DNA of 64,000 nt from Caldovatus sediminis (GCF_014644455.1 NZ_BMKS01000006.1:62001-126000), one strand, 5' to 3'; positions 36,287-45,289 are shown, counted from the first letter of the stretch. Numbers and translations: made by a program. Notes: generated by a model not told the origin, from the sequence alone.

Positions 36287-38356
36287 TCAGCTCCCCCGGG
36301 TGATGCGCAGCAGGCCGTGCTCGGCGACGCGGGCGGTCCAGCCGGGCGGGACGACGGTGGTGGAATCCAGCGCCTCGATCACGGCAGGGCCGGGCACGGC
36401 GGCACCGGCGGCCAGGCCCTCGCGCCACAGCACGCGCGTCCGTTGCGGCACGCCGCCGAAGATGGCGGTGCGCTCGCGCGCCCCGCGCGCCCCGCCACCG
36501 GTGGGCTGGGCGAGCGTCAGCGCCGGCTGCCGCCCGAGCGCGGTGAGGCGCAGGTTCACGAGCTGCACCGGCTCGCGCTCGTTCGCGTGGCCGTAGGTCT
36601 GGCGGTGCTTCGCGTGGAAGGCGGCGGAGAGCGCGCGCAGCGTCTCCTCCGTCACCGGCCCGTCCTGCATGGGCACGGTCAGCTCGTAGGCCTGGCGACG
36701 GTAGCGGCAATCGGCCAGGCGCTGCAGGGCGCGGCGCCCGGGCGGCACGCCGGCGGCCTCCAGCATGGCCAGGCCGTCCGCCTCCATCGCCCGCACCGCC
36801 GCGGCGATGCGCGCCGGGTCGGCGCCCTCGAGCGACATGTAGAGCGTGCGCGAGAAGTCCCGCCGCAGGTCGGTCGCCACCAGCCCCAGCGCCGAGAAGG
36901 CGCCCGGCGCGGGCGGCACCACCACCTCCGGCACGCCCAGCTCCTCGGCCAGGAAGGCGGCGTGGACGGGGCCGGCGCCGCCGAACGCCATCAGGCTGAA
37001 CTCCCGCGGGTCGTGGCCGCGCTCGATCGAGACGATGCGCAGCGCGTCGCACATGCTGGCGTTCACCACCTCGACGATGCGCGCCGCGGCCTGCTGCACG
37101 GTCAGCCCCAGCGGGTTGGCCACGTGCTCGGCGATGGCGTGCTCGGCCGCCGCGCGGTCGATCTTCAGCCGGCCGTCCAGCAAGGCGTCCAGGTAGCCGA
37201 GCACGATGTCCGCGTCCGTCACCGTGGGCCGCGTGCCGCCACGGCCGTAGGCGGCGGGACCGGGCGTGGCGCCGGCGCTGTGCGGGCCGACCTTGAGCGC
37301 CCCGCCCGGGTCCACCCAGGCGATGCTGCCCCCGCCCGAGCTCACCTCCGCCAGGTCCACGACCGGCACGCGGATGGGGTGGCCGGTGCCGGCGATCCAG
37401 CGCTTGGCGTTGCTGCCGCCGCCCACCTCGTACTCGGCGGTGACGGTCACCTCGCCGCCCGCGATCACGCTGGCCTTGGCGGTGGTGCCGCCCATGTCGA
37501 AGGAGAGGATGTTCGTCATGCCGAGCTGGCGGCCGATCAGCGCCGCCGCCACCACGCCGGCGGCGGGGCCGCTCTCCACCACCGCGGCGGGCATGCGCAG
37601 GCATTCCGGCACGTCCAGCATGCCGCCGCTGCTGCCCATCACGTGCAGCCTCGGCAGGCCGAGGTCCGCCGTCGCCTCCTGCAGCCGCGCGAGGTAGCCG
37701 GCCAGCAGCGGGCCGACATAGGCGCAGACGGCGGTGGTGCTGGCGCGCTCGTACTCGCGGATCTCGGGCAGCACCTCGGAGGAGAGGAACACCCGCACGC
37801 CCGGCAGGGCCTCGCGCAGCATCGCGCCGAGGCGCCTCTCGTGGCTGTCGTTGAGGAAGGAGAACAGCAGCGAGACGCCGACCGTCTCCGCCCCGCTCGC
37901 GCGGATGGCCTCCACCAGGGCCGGCACCTCCTCCTCGGCCAGCGGCGTCACCTCCTCGCCCTGCGCGTCGATGCGGCCGGTGATCTCGAAGCGGCGGCGG
38001 CGCGGGATCAGCACGCTCGGCCCGTCCTGGAACAGGTCGTAGAGGTCGGCGCGGGCGCTGCGCCGCAGCTCCAGGATGTCGCGGAAGCCGCGGGTGGAGA
38101 CGAAGGCGGCCCTGGCCCCCTTGTGCTCGAGCAGGGCGTTGGTCACCACCGTGGTGGCGTGCGAGAGCAGGGTCACGGCGTCCGGCGCGATTCCCTGCTC
38201 GGAGAGGCCGCGCCTCAGCCCCTCGAGCACGCCCTCGGCGAAGTCCTGGGGGGTGGTGAGGACCTTGGCCACCGCCATGCGGCCGCTGCCTTCCTCGACC
38301 AGCGCGACATCCGTGAAGGTGCCGCCGATGTCCACGCCGATGCGCCAGGCCGCCAT
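36287..38356 (-). CDS. Hydantoinase A/oxoprolinase family protein (subunit A)
   Basis: ATP-binding subunit of 689 residues. The N-terminal phosphate loop WRIGVDIGGTFTDVALV and the second loop FDMGGTTAKASV mark the acetate/sugar-kinase-like fold of HyuA. VVESGPAAGVVAAALIGRQLG and LMAFGGAGPVHAAFLAEELG are strongly conserved family strings. It pairs with the B subunit 5 bases downstream. The likely promoter lies at 38440-38469 on the minus strand. ATP-dependent hydrolysis or carboxylation of a cyclic substrate is known for the family; the actual substrate is not identifiable. Confidence 0.93.
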   Translation of the reverse strand: MAAWRIGVDIGGTFTDVALVEEGSGRMAVAKVLTTPQDFAEGVLEGLRRGLSEQGIAPDAVTLLSHATTVVTNALLEHKGARAAFVSTRGFRDILELRRSARADLYDLFQDGPSVLIPRRRRFEITGRIDAQGEEVTPLAEEEVPALVEAIRASGAETVGVSLLFSFLNDSHERRLGAMLREALPGVRVFLSSEVLPEIREYERASTTAVCAYVGPLLAGYLARLQEATADLGLPRLHVMGSSGGMLDVPECLRMPAAVVESGPAAGVVAAALIGRQLGMTNILSFDMGGTTAKASVIAGGEVTVTAEYEVGGGSNAKRWIAGTGHPIRVPVVDLAEVSSGGGSIAWVDPGGALKVGPHSAGATPGPAAYGRGGTRPTVTDADIVLGYLDALLDGRLKIDRAAAEHAIAEHVANPLGLTVQQAAARIVEVVNASMCDALRIVSIERGHDPREFSLMAFGGAGPVHAAFLAEELGVPEVVVPPAPGAFSALGLVATDLRRDFSRTLYMSLEGADPARIAAAVRAMEADGLAMLEAAGVPPGRRALQRLADCRYRRQAYELTVPMQDGPVTEETLRALSAAFHAKHRQTYGHANEREPVQLVNLRLTALGRQPALTLAQPTGGGARGARERTAIFGGVPQRTRVLWREGLAAGAAVPGPAVIEALDSTTVVPPGWTARVAEHGLLRITRGS

Positions 38357-38439
38357 CGGTCAGCCATGTCTCGCGGCGAGAGCGAGGGGCGAAGGCAGCA
38401 TGCGCGCGATCCCGTCGTTCGTTGTGCAGGCCGGCGGGA

Positions 38440-38469
38440 ACGATGCTGCGGGCGCGACGCACCGGTCAA
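38440..38469 (-). promoter_or_regulatory. Possible promoter of the hydantoinase A-B operon
   Basis: On the minus strand TTGACC (38469-38464), an 18-base spacer and CATCGT (38445-38440) lie 84 bases before the subunit A start. The -35 is good, the -10 mediocre. Confidence 0.35.
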
Positions 38470-38566
38470 CCCCGCGGGCGGGGCCTTTCGCCGCGACGAC
38501 GCCCCGCACTAGCATCGCCGCGCACCGGCGGGCGACCCCCGGACGACGAGGGAGGAGACGCGCACC

Positions 38567-38683
38567 ATGCCCGACGCCATGGCCCCGGCCGTCGCGGTCG
38601 CCCGGCCCGGACCCGCCCGCCGACGCCACCCGCGCGCCCTTCTCGGCCTGCAGGGAGCGGCCGAGGTTCCGCCGGCCGGCTGA
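38567..38683 (+). pseudogene. 38-codon frame with strong ribosome site; leader or truncated gene remnant
   Basis: The sequence GAGGGAGGAGACGCGCACC precedes an ATG that opens a frame of only 38 codons (MPDAMAPAVAVARPGPARRR, then a short tail ending in EVPPAG). Such a strong translation start for so short and low-complexity a product suggests the head of a gene whose body has been lost, or a leader peptide. The next real gene starts 480 bases downstream. Confidence 0.3.
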
Positions 38684-39163
38684 TGCGGCGAGCGGGGCGC
38701 GCATCGGCCGTCGCCGGCCCGTCGCGGCGGGCGCGCGAGAACGGGGCGGGGCGGAACGAGGCCGGCCGCAGCCGGCCCGATGCCGAATTCCGGAGACCGC
38801 CCATGCCGCAGTGCATCCGGCGCCGCGGTCCTGGCGCGCGGGCCACGGTCTCGCCGACCGGCCCCAGCGCCCAGCACGCTCGGCCGAGGCCGCGCGCGGG
38901 GCCGGGCTCCGCGCGCGCCGCGCCCGTTCGCGCCCGGCATGCCCCGCGCCCGGGCCGGGGCCCGGCTGCGGGACGGGCCGCGGCGCCGCCGAACGACCGC
39001 CACGCCAAGGCCGCCGATCCGCCGAGAAGGTCGCGCGGGTCCGGGCGGCTCCCAGCCCGGACGGCGCGGCGAACGCGCCGGATCCGCCCGGCGGCGCCCG
39101 GGGCCGGCTCCAGGCCCCCGATGGCGGAAGTCCTTCCCTGTCATCCCCGAGGGATCGCATCGC

Positions 39164-41611
39164 ATGCCGTCACTCCCCGATCGGGCGCGCATCGTCATCA
39201 TCGGCGGCGGCGTCGTCGGCTGCTCGCTCGCCTACCATCTGGCGAAGCGCGGCGCCGGCGCCGACGTGCTGCTGCTCGAGCGGCACCGGCTCACGGCCGG
39301 CACCACCTGGCATGCCGCGGGCCTGGTCGGTCAGCTGCGCGCGACGCAGAACCTCACGCGCCTCGCGCAGTACACCACCGGCCTCTACCGCGGACTGGAA
39401 GCCGAGACGGGCCAGCCGACCGGCTTCCGCGAAAGCGGGTCGCTCGCCGTCGCGACGACGGCGGCACGCTTCGAGGAGCTGCGCCGTGGCGCCTCCATGG
39501 CGCGCCGCTTCGGGCTCGAGGTGCGGGTGCTCGGTCCGTCCGAGGCCGCGGCGATGTGGCCGCTCATGGAAGCCCGCGACATCGTCGGCGCCGTCCACCT
39601 GCCGCGCGACGGCTACGTGAACCCGATCGACGTGACGCAGGCGCTGGCCAGGGGCGCGCGCATGGGCGGCGCGCGGATCGAGGAGGGCGTCTCCGTCACG
39701 GCGATCCTGACCGGGAACGGCCGCGTCGCCGGCGTGATGACCGACCGGGGGCCGGTGCGCGCCGAGGCCGTGGCGAACTGCGCGGGCATGTGGGCGCACG
39801 GCCTCGCCGCCGCGGCCGGCGTCACCGTCCCGCTGCACGCGGCGGAGCACTTCTACGTCGTCACCGAGACGATCCCGGAGCTGCCGCCGGACCTGCCGGT
39901 GCTGCGCGACCCGGACCTCTGCACCTACGTCAAGCCCGAGCCGGGCAGGCTGCTGGTCGGCTGGTTCGAGACCCGGGCCAAGCCCTGGGGCATGGGCGGC
40001 GTGCCGCCCGACTTCAGCTTCGGCCACCTGCCCGACGACATGGAGCATGTCGCGCCGCTGCTGGAGGCCGCCTCGCGCCGCCTGCCCGTCCTGGAGCGCA
40101 CCGGCATCCGGCTGTTCTTCAACGGCCCGGAGAGCTTCACGCCCGACGACCGCTATCTGCTCGGCGAGGCGCCGGAGCTGCCCGGCCTCTATGTGGCGGC
40201 GGGTTTCAACTCCATCGGCATCCAGTCCGCCGGCGGCGCCGGGCGCGTGCTGGCCGACTGGATCCTCGACGGCCATCCGCCGATGGACCTGTGGGACGTG
40301 GACATCCGCCGCGCCATGCCCTTCCAGCGCAACGCGCGCTACCTGCGCGACCGCACGGTGGAGGCGCTCGGCCTGCTCTACGCCATGCACTGGCCGTTCC
40401 GGCAGCCCGAGACCGCGCGCGGCGTGCGCCGCTCGCCCATCCACGACAGGCTCGCCGCCGCCGGCGCCTGCTTCGGCGAGGTCGCTGGCTGGGAGCGCGC
40501 CAACTGGTTCGCGCCGCCGGGCATGAGGCCAGAATACGAGTACTCCTACGGCCGCCAGAACTGGTTCGCCGCCTCCGCCGAGGAGCACCGCGCCGTGCGC
40601 GAGGCGGCCGGCCTCTTCGACCAGACCTCGTTCGCGCAGTTCGTCGTCGAGGGCGCGGACGCCGAGGCCGCGCTGAACCGCATCTGCGCCAACGACGTCG
40701 CCGTCCCGCCCGGCCGCGTCGTCTACACCCAGTGGCTGAACGAGCGCGGCGGCATCGAGGCCGACCTCACCGTGACGCGCGAGAGCGAGACGCGCTTCCG
40801 CATCGTCACCGCCGCCGCGTCGCAGACGCGCGACTTCGCCTGGCTGAGGAGGCACCTGCCGCCCGAGGCGCGCGTCGCCGCGTGGGACGCCAGCTCCGCC
40901 TACGCCACGCTGTCGCTGATGGGGCCGAGATCGCGGCAGATCCTATCCGCGCTGACGTCGGAGGACCTCTCCAACGAGGGCTTCCCCTTCGCCACCGCGC
41001 GCGAGATCGACCTCGCCTACGCCCGCGTCTGGGCCACGCGCATCACCTACGTCGGCGAGCTCGGCTGGGAGCTGCACATGCCCGCCGAATACGCCCCCGG
41101 CGTCTTCGAGGCGCTGATGGAGGCGGGCGCGCCGCACGGCATGCGCCTCGCCGGCTACCACGCGCTGAACTCGCTGCGCATCGAGAAGGCCTATCGCCAC
41201 TGGGGCCACGACATCACGGACGAGGACGATCCCATCCAGGCCGGCCTCGGCTTCGCCGTCGCCTGGGACAAGCCCGGCGGCTTCATCGGGCAGCGAGCGC
41301 TGCTCGCGCGCCGCGGCTGCAGCCCGACGCGCCGCCTCGCCGCCTTCATCCTCGAGGACCCCGCACCGCTGCTCTACCACAACGAGCCGATCTGGCGGGA
41401 CGGCGTGATGGTCGGCCACATCACCTCGGGCATGTTCGGGCACACCGTCGGGCGCTCGGTCGGCCTCGGCTACGTCGGCTGCGAGCACGGCGCGGACGCC
41501 GCCTTCGTCACCGCCGGCCGGTACGAGATCGAGATCGCCGGCGAGCGCTTCGCCGCGCGGGTCACGCTGAAGCCGCCCTACGACCCCGCCGGCGCGCGCA
41601 TCCGCTCGTGA
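39164..41611 (+). CDS. Dimethylglycine/sarcosine dehydrogenase-like flavoprotein (DAO + GcvT domains)
   Basis: Fusion protein of 815 residues. An N-terminal D-amino-acid-oxidase-type FAD domain (about 8-390) has GGGVVG (14-19) and TTWHAAGLVGQLRATQNLTRLAQY, with His50 as the likely covalent FAD site by analogy with dimethylglycine dehydrogenase. A bridging FAO_M region leads to a C-terminal aminomethyltransferase-like (GcvT) domain (about 440-810) with LFDQTSFAQFVVEGADAEAALNRICANDV, YVGELGWELHMPAEYA and LRIEKAYRHWGHDI. The enzyme would oxidatively N-demethylate a methylamine and pass the one-carbon unit to tetrahydrofolate. No sarcosine oxidase subunits or folate genes are adjacent. Substrate unknown. 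Confidence 0.92.
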   Translation: MPSLPDRARIVIIGGGVVGCSLAYHLAKRGAGADVLLLERHRLTAGTTWHAAGLVGQLRATQNLTRLAQYTTGLYRGLEAETGQPTGFRESGSLAVATTAARFEELRRGASMARRFGLEVRVLGPSEAAAMWPLMEARDIVGAVHLPRDGYVNPIDVTQALARGARMGGARIEEGVSVTAILTGNGRVAGVMTDRGPVRAEAVANCAGMWAHGLAAAAGVTVPLHAAEHFYVVTETIPELPPDLPVLRDPDLCTYVKPEPGRLLVGWFETRAKPWGMGGVPPDFSFGHLPDDMEHVAPLLEAASRRLPVLERTGIRLFFNGPESFTPDDRYLLGEAPELPGLYVAAGFNSIGIQSAGGAGRVLADWILDGHPPMDLWDVDIRRAMPFQRNARYLRDRTVEALGLLYAMHWPFRQPETARGVRRSPIHDRLAAAGACFGEVAGWERANWFAPPGMRPEYEYSYGRQNWFAASAEEHRAVREAAGLFDQTSFAQFVVEGADAEAALNRICANDVAVPPGRVVYTQWLNERGGIEADLTVTRESETRFRIVTAAASQTRDFAWLRRHLPPEARVAAWDASSAYATLSLMGPRSRQILSALTSEDLSNEGFPFATAREIDLAYARVWATRITYVGELGWELHMPAEYAPGVFEALMEAGAPHGMRLAGYHALNSLRIEKAYRHWGHDITDEDDPIQAGLGFAVAWDKPGGFIGQRALLARRGCSPTRRLAAFILEDPAPLLYHNEPIWRDGVMVGHITSGMFGHTVGRSVGLGYVGCEHGADAAFVTAGRYEIEIAGERFAARVTLKPPYDPAGARIRS

Positions 41612-41912
41612 CGGGACGGGGGAGGGGGAGCCGGAGAGGCTGAGACTCCGGGAAGGCGGCACCGGCGCCCGCCGGCCGCCACGCTGCGCGAGGAAGGCGC
41701 GGACACCAGGCGCCGCGGGTCGGGGCACCCGCGGCGCCGCCGATCCGGCGCAGACGGCCGCCCCGGGCCCGATCGGCGGGGACGCTGCGGACGGGCGGGC
41801 GGTGCGTCAGGAGTCGCCGGGACGGGGCCGCGCGACGGCCCGCACGATCCCGACGGACCGGTCGTCGGCGGCACGGCCCCGCCGAGGGATGGCGCCACGC
41901 CTCGGGCGTCCG
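41612..41912. other. Intergenic stretch between convergent genes
   Basis: About 300 bases between the flavoprotein and the convergent SDR. Apart from the hairpin at 41631-41651 I see no gene or repeat. Confidence 0.5.
41631..41651 (+). terminator. Hairpin after the dimethylglycine-dehydrogenase-like gene
   Basis: A 6-bp stem CCGGAG / CTCCGG with a 9-base loop starts 20 bases after the stop codon. No T-tract. Confidence 0.4.
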
Positions 41913-42692
41913 TTACGCGGTCGCGCCGCCGTCCACCGGCAGGGCGACGCCGGTCACGTAGGAGGCCTCGTCCGAGAGCAGGAACAGCGCGGCGTTCGCC
42001 ACCTCCTCCGGCCGGCCGGGGCGGCCGAACGGGATCTGGCTGGCGCGTCGCCGGACGAGGTCCTCGACGGTCTGTCCGGCCGGCGTCTGCTGGTCCGGGC
42101 GCTTGACGAAGACCCGCAGCATCGGCGTGTCGATCGGCCCGGGGCAGATCGCGTTCGCCCGGATCCCCTCCGGCGCGAGGCGCTTGGCGAGCGACCGGAC
42201 GAAGCCGACCACGCCGAACTTCGCCATCGAGTAGATCGGGCTGTTCGGCGAGCCGACCAGTCCCGAGGTCGAGGCGGTGTAGAGCAGGCTGCCGCCGCCG
42301 CGCGCGCGCAGATGCGGGATGGCCTCCGCGGTGGTGACCAGCACCGTGCGCAGGTTGAGGTCGATCGCGAGGGCGAAGTCGTCCATGTCCACGCCCTCGA
42401 CCGTGCTCGGCCCCGGATGTCCGACATGGTTCCAGACGAAGTCGAGGCCGCCGAACCGGTCCACCGTCCTGCGGACGATCTCGCGCGCGAAGCCGTCCTC
42501 GCGCAGGTCGCCCGCGAGGGCGAGCGCCTGGCCGCCCGCGGCGGCGATCGCGCCCGCCGTCGCCTCCGCCGCCGCCGCGTCGAGGTCCACGACCGCGACC
42601 GCCGCGCCCTCGCGCGCGAAGCGGAGCGCGCCGGCGCGGCCCATGCCGGACGCCGCCGCGGTGACGATGCCGATCTTGCCCGCGAGCCTCAT
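41913..42692 (-). CDS. Short-chain dehydrogenase/reductase with atypical cofactor motifs
   Basis: SDR of 259 residues. The catalytic Ser141, Tyr154 and Lys158 (IYSMAKFG) and Asn113 are present, and the C-terminus SYVTGVALPVDGGATA is classical. Two usual motifs are altered. The TGxxxGxG loop reads TAAASGMG (11-18), missing the first glycine, and NNAG reads NHVG (88-91). Both can occur in active SDRs but are uncommon together. NAD preference is suggested by the acidic VVDLD after strand 2. It stands alone on the minus strand, upstream of degP. Substrate unknown. Confidence 0.9.
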   Translation of the reverse strand: MRLAGKIGIVTAAASGMGRAGALRFAREGAAVAVVDLDAAAAEATAGAIAAAGGQALALAGDLREDGFAREIVRRTVDRFGGLDFVWNHVGHPGPSTVEGVDMDDFALAIDLNLRTVLVTTAEAIPHLRARGGGSLLYTASTSGLVGSPNSPIYSMAKFGVVGFVRSLAKRLAPEGIRANAICPGPIDTPMLRVFVKRPDQQTPAGQTVEDLVRRRASQIPFGRPGRPEEVANAALFLLSDEASYVTGVALPVDGGATA

Positions 42693-43066
42693 CGCGCCGC
42701 CCCGCCCCGGAAGGCCGCGCGCCGCGGCCGACGAACCGTCGCCGGCGCCATGCCGGCGCCGTCCCTGCATTCCCGCATGCTGCCCCAATCCCCGAATCCG
42801 GTCGGCCGGCCCCTCCGCCGCGCCCGCGGCCCGGCGGTGTCGCCGCCACCCGGCGGCAGAGTGTCACGCGGTCCCCGGCGGGTCCACGGCCTTCCGGGGG
42901 CGACGCCCGCCGGCGCGGCCGGGCTCGTCGCCTCGACCCGGGTCCTCGCCCTCGCGCTCCGCGTCCGGCACGGCCGCGCGCGGCCGTGCGCGTTCCCGCG
43001 GATCCGGGCCGAGCCCGCCGGGCGCCGGGGCGCCGCGGCGGGCGTCGCCTGACCCGGAGGCGGGCC
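42693..43066. other. Intergenic stretch without a visible gene
   Basis: About 370 bases between the SDR start and the end of the HtrA gene. No gene, tRNA or repeat was seen; an SDR promoter should lie here. Confidence 0.5.
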
Positions 43067-44617
43067 TCAATTGCCGCTGCCCGTCTCCGTATCGGCAGCG
43101 CGTTCGCCCTGGCGCTGCTCCAGCGGCAGGGCGACGAAGGCGTGCGCCTCGCCCCGCTGGATCTGCAGGGCGATCGCCGGGCGGCCCGCCTCGCGCGCCG
43201 CGTTCACCGCCTCGGCGACGTCGCGCGGGCCCGCCACGGGGCGGTCGCCGGCGCGCAGGATCACGTCGCCCTGGCGGAGGCCCCGCTCCTCGGCGACGCT
43301 GCCGGGCCGGACGCGCGCGATCTCGGCGCCGCCCTGACTGGCCGGGCCGCCCGGGCGCGGGGCCAGGGCGAGGCCGAGGGCGCCGGCACCGGCAGCCTCG
43401 CGCCTTTCGCGCTCGCGGCGAGCGGCGGCGCGCGCATCCGGAGGCTCGCCGAGCGTCACCTGCCGCTCGCTGCGGGTGCCGTCGCGCGCGATGGTCAGCG
43501 CCAGCGTCGTGCCCGGCCTCGCGGCGGCGACCGCGCCGGCCAGGTCGCGCGGCCGCTCGACCGGGCGCCCTGCGGCCGCGACCACCACGTCGCCGGGGCG
43601 GAGATCGGCGCGCGCGGCCGGCGATCCCGGCTCGACCGCCGCGATCAGCACGCCTCCCGGCTCCTGCAGACCGAGCGCCCGGGCCAGCTCGGCGTCGAGC
43701 GGCTGGAGGGACACGCCGAGCCAGCCGCGCTCCACCCTGCCGCGGTCGCGCAGGTCGCCGGCGATCCGTTGCGCGAGGTTGGCGGGCACGGCGAAGCCGA
43801 TGCCGATGTTGCCGCCGGTCGGCGACAGGATCGCGATGTTCACGCCCACCACCTCGCCCCGCGTATTGAACAGCGGTCCCCCGGAATTGCCCGGATTGAT
43901 CGGCGCGTCCGTTTGGATGAAGTCGTCGTGCAGGCCGGCGCCGATCTGGCGCCCGTGCGCCGAGACGATGCCGGCCGTCGCCGTGCCGCCGAGGCCGAAG
44001 GGATTGCCCATGGCGAGCACCCATTGGCCGACCCGCAGCGCGTCGCTGTCGCCGAAGCGGACGTGGGGCAGCGGCTCGCCCGCGTCCACCTTGAGCAGGG
44101 CGATGTCGGTCTGCGGGTCGGCGCCGACGACGCGCGCCGGGAACTCGCGCCCGTCGGCGAGCTCCACGGTCACCCGCTCGGCGTTGCCGATGACATGGTG
44201 GGTGGTGACGATATGGCCCTCCGGATCGCTGATGAAGCCGGAACCGAGGCCGATGGCGCGGCGCCCCGGGAGCGGAACCTCGCGGCCCGGCCGGCCCTCG
44301 CCGAAGAACCGGCGCAGGAACTCCTCGAGGGGGGTGCCGCGCAGCTCGGGCGGCAGTTCCGGCGCGCGACTCGCCGCGGCGCGGCCGACGACGGCGACGC
44401 CGACGACCGAGGGAGCGACGCGCTCGACGAGGTCGGCGAAGTCGGCCGGGCCGGCAGGCGCAGCGAGGGGCGCGGCGAAGGCGCTTCCGCCGGCCGCGGT
44501 CTGGGCCGCCCCGCCCGCGGGTTGCAGCGCCAGGGCGGCGGCGAGCGCGAGAGCGGCGGAGCCGCGCGCGAGGGCGCGGCCGGCGCGGCGGCGTGGCGCG
44601 GGGATGGGCTCGGGCAT
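43067..44617 (-). CDS. Do-family periplasmic serine protease (DegP/HtrA-like)
   Basis: HtrA protease of 516 residues for periplasmic protein quality control. A signal peptide (about 1-39, ending near GGAAQ) is followed by a trypsin-like domain with His141 (TTHHVIG), Asp171 (QTDIALLKV) and Ser245 (INPGNSGGPLF). Two PDZ domains follow at roughly 290-385 (GWLGVSLQPLD) and 410-505. The motif before the catalytic His is usually TNNHV; here it reads TTHHV. A GAGGTGAT ribosome site lies just before the ATG. DegP, DegQ and MucD are not separable by eye, so no symbol is given. Confidence 0.94.
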   Translation of the reverse strand: MPEPIPAPRRRAGRALARGSAALALAAALALQPAGGAAQTAAGGSAFAAPLAAPAGPADFADLVERVAPSVVGVAVVGRAAASRAPELPPELRGTPLEEFLRRFFGEGRPGREVPLPGRRAIGLGSGFISDPEGHIVTTHHVIGNAERVTVELADGREFPARVVGADPQTDIALLKVDAGEPLPHVRFGDSDALRVGQWVLAMGNPFGLGGTATAGIVSAHGRQIGAGLHDDFIQTDAPINPGNSGGPLFNTRGEVVGVNIAILSPTGGNIGIGFAVPANLAQRIAGDLRDRGRVERGWLGVSLQPLDAELARALGLQEPGGVLIAAVEPGSPAARADLRPGDVVVAAAGRPVERPRDLAGAVAAARPGTTLALTIARDGTRSERQVTLGEPPDARAAARRERERREAAGAGALGLALAPRPGGPASQGGAEIARVRPGSVAEERGLRQGDVILRAGDRPVAGPRDVAEAVNAAREAGRPAIALQIQRGEAHAFVALPLEQRQGERAADTETGSGN

Positions 44618-44930
44618 GCGATCACCTCGTCGTTCCGCGCGCCGCCGGGGGTCGGGCGGCGCGGGCACCGAGGGAACGTCGGCCGCCCGCGCCGGCTTCC
44701 TGTCGCCGCTGGTCGCGGGCGAGCGGCGGGGCGGTCGAAGCCTCGCCCGTCGCCGCGAGCGGTCAACCGGCAGACGATCCGGGCCGCTCAAGGGGGCGGG
44801 CCGGGCGCGCCTTCGCCGCGCCCTCGGCAGCACGCCCTCCTGTCGGCCCCGGGACCGCGCGGGACTGCCCGATCAGACGGGATGCCCGCGCCAGGCGCCA
44901 GAAATCCGGGATTCGCGGAGGATCCGAGGG
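44618..44930. other. Intergenic stretch between tRNA-Gly and the HtrA gene
   Basis: About 310 bases, both flanking genes on the minus strand. It must hold the protease promoter, but I cannot pick one with confidence. No further gene is visible. Confidence 0.5.
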
Positions 44931-45005
44931 TGGAGCGGGCGATGGGAATCGAACCCACGACATTCAGCTTGGGAAGCTGACGTTCTACCTCTGAACTACG
45001 CCCGC
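44931..45005 (-). tRNA. tRNA-Gly (anticodon CCC)
   Basis: A complete 75-base cloverleaf on the minus strand. The acceptor stem is GCGGGCG/CGCCCGC, discriminator T, and CCA is encoded. D-arm GTTC/GAAC, anticodon stem TCAGC/GCTGA with loop TTCCCAA giving CCC, a 5-base variable loop, and T-arm GTGGG/CCCAT with loop TTCGATT (one G-T pair). It decodes GGG, a codon of some use in this GC-rich genome. Confidence 0.96.
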
Positions 45006-45167
45006 ATTCCGAGCGGGAAGAGTTAGCGCGGGGCGCCCGGAGCGGCAAGCGCCGGGCGCGGCGGCGGTCGCCACGCCGGCCGTTCCCGAGCCGGCGGCGC
45101 GGCGGCCCGCCTCCCGCCGCGCCCCGGTCCGGCCGGCCCCATGCCTGGCGAAGCCGGGCGCGCTCCC

Positions 45168-45195
45168 TTGCCGGCCACCGCGCCTCGGGCTAGAG
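45168..45195 (+). promoter_or_regulatory. Probable metZ promoter
   Basis: TTGCCG (45168-45173), a 16-base spacer and CTAGAG (45190-45195). Transcription from here would start about 25 bases before the SAM-II aptamer. The -10 and spacing equal those before purH. Confidence 0.5.
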
Positions 45196-45230
45196 GGCGC
45201 CCATCGTTCCGCCCGCGCCGGGCGGGGCGG

Positions 45231-45289
45231 CGCTCGCGATTTGTCCGGCCAGCTTGCGGCGAGCCTAAACAAGCGCGCTAAACGGCCGC
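45231..45289 (+). ncRNA. SAM-II riboswitch aptamer upstream of metZ
   Basis: An H-type pseudoknot of the SAM-II class. P1 is a perfect 6-bp stem GCTCGC (45232-45237) / GCGAGC (45259-45264). Its loop starts GATTTG, close to the consensus GATTTAA, and contains CGGCC (45246-45250). This pairs with GGCCG (45284-45288) to form the pseudoknot. TTGC precedes the 3' side of P1 and the invariant-type GCTAAA lies at 45277-45282. SAM-II RNAs control methionine genes, commonly metZ, metA or metX, in alphaproteobacteria by sensing S-adenosylmethionine. The pseudoknot is about 66 bases from the metZ ATG, so it does not cover the ribosome site itself. A GC-rich hairpin follows at once. Confidence 0.87.

Larger units (their letters stand above)
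38357..39163. other. Long gene-poor stretch with a ribosome-site-bearing 38-codon frame
   Basis: About 800 bases between divergent genes. Frames on both strands are Arg/Pro/Ala-rich without family motifs. The one notable item is a short frame at 38567-38683 with a strong GGAGGAG site, listed separately. No tRNA or repeat array is seen. It may be the scar of a lost gene. Confidence 0.45.

Noticed and set aside
44931-45005. tRNA-Gly as an integration site for a mobile element.
   Set aside because: No integrase gene and no repeat of the tRNA 3' end were seen in the flanking DNA.
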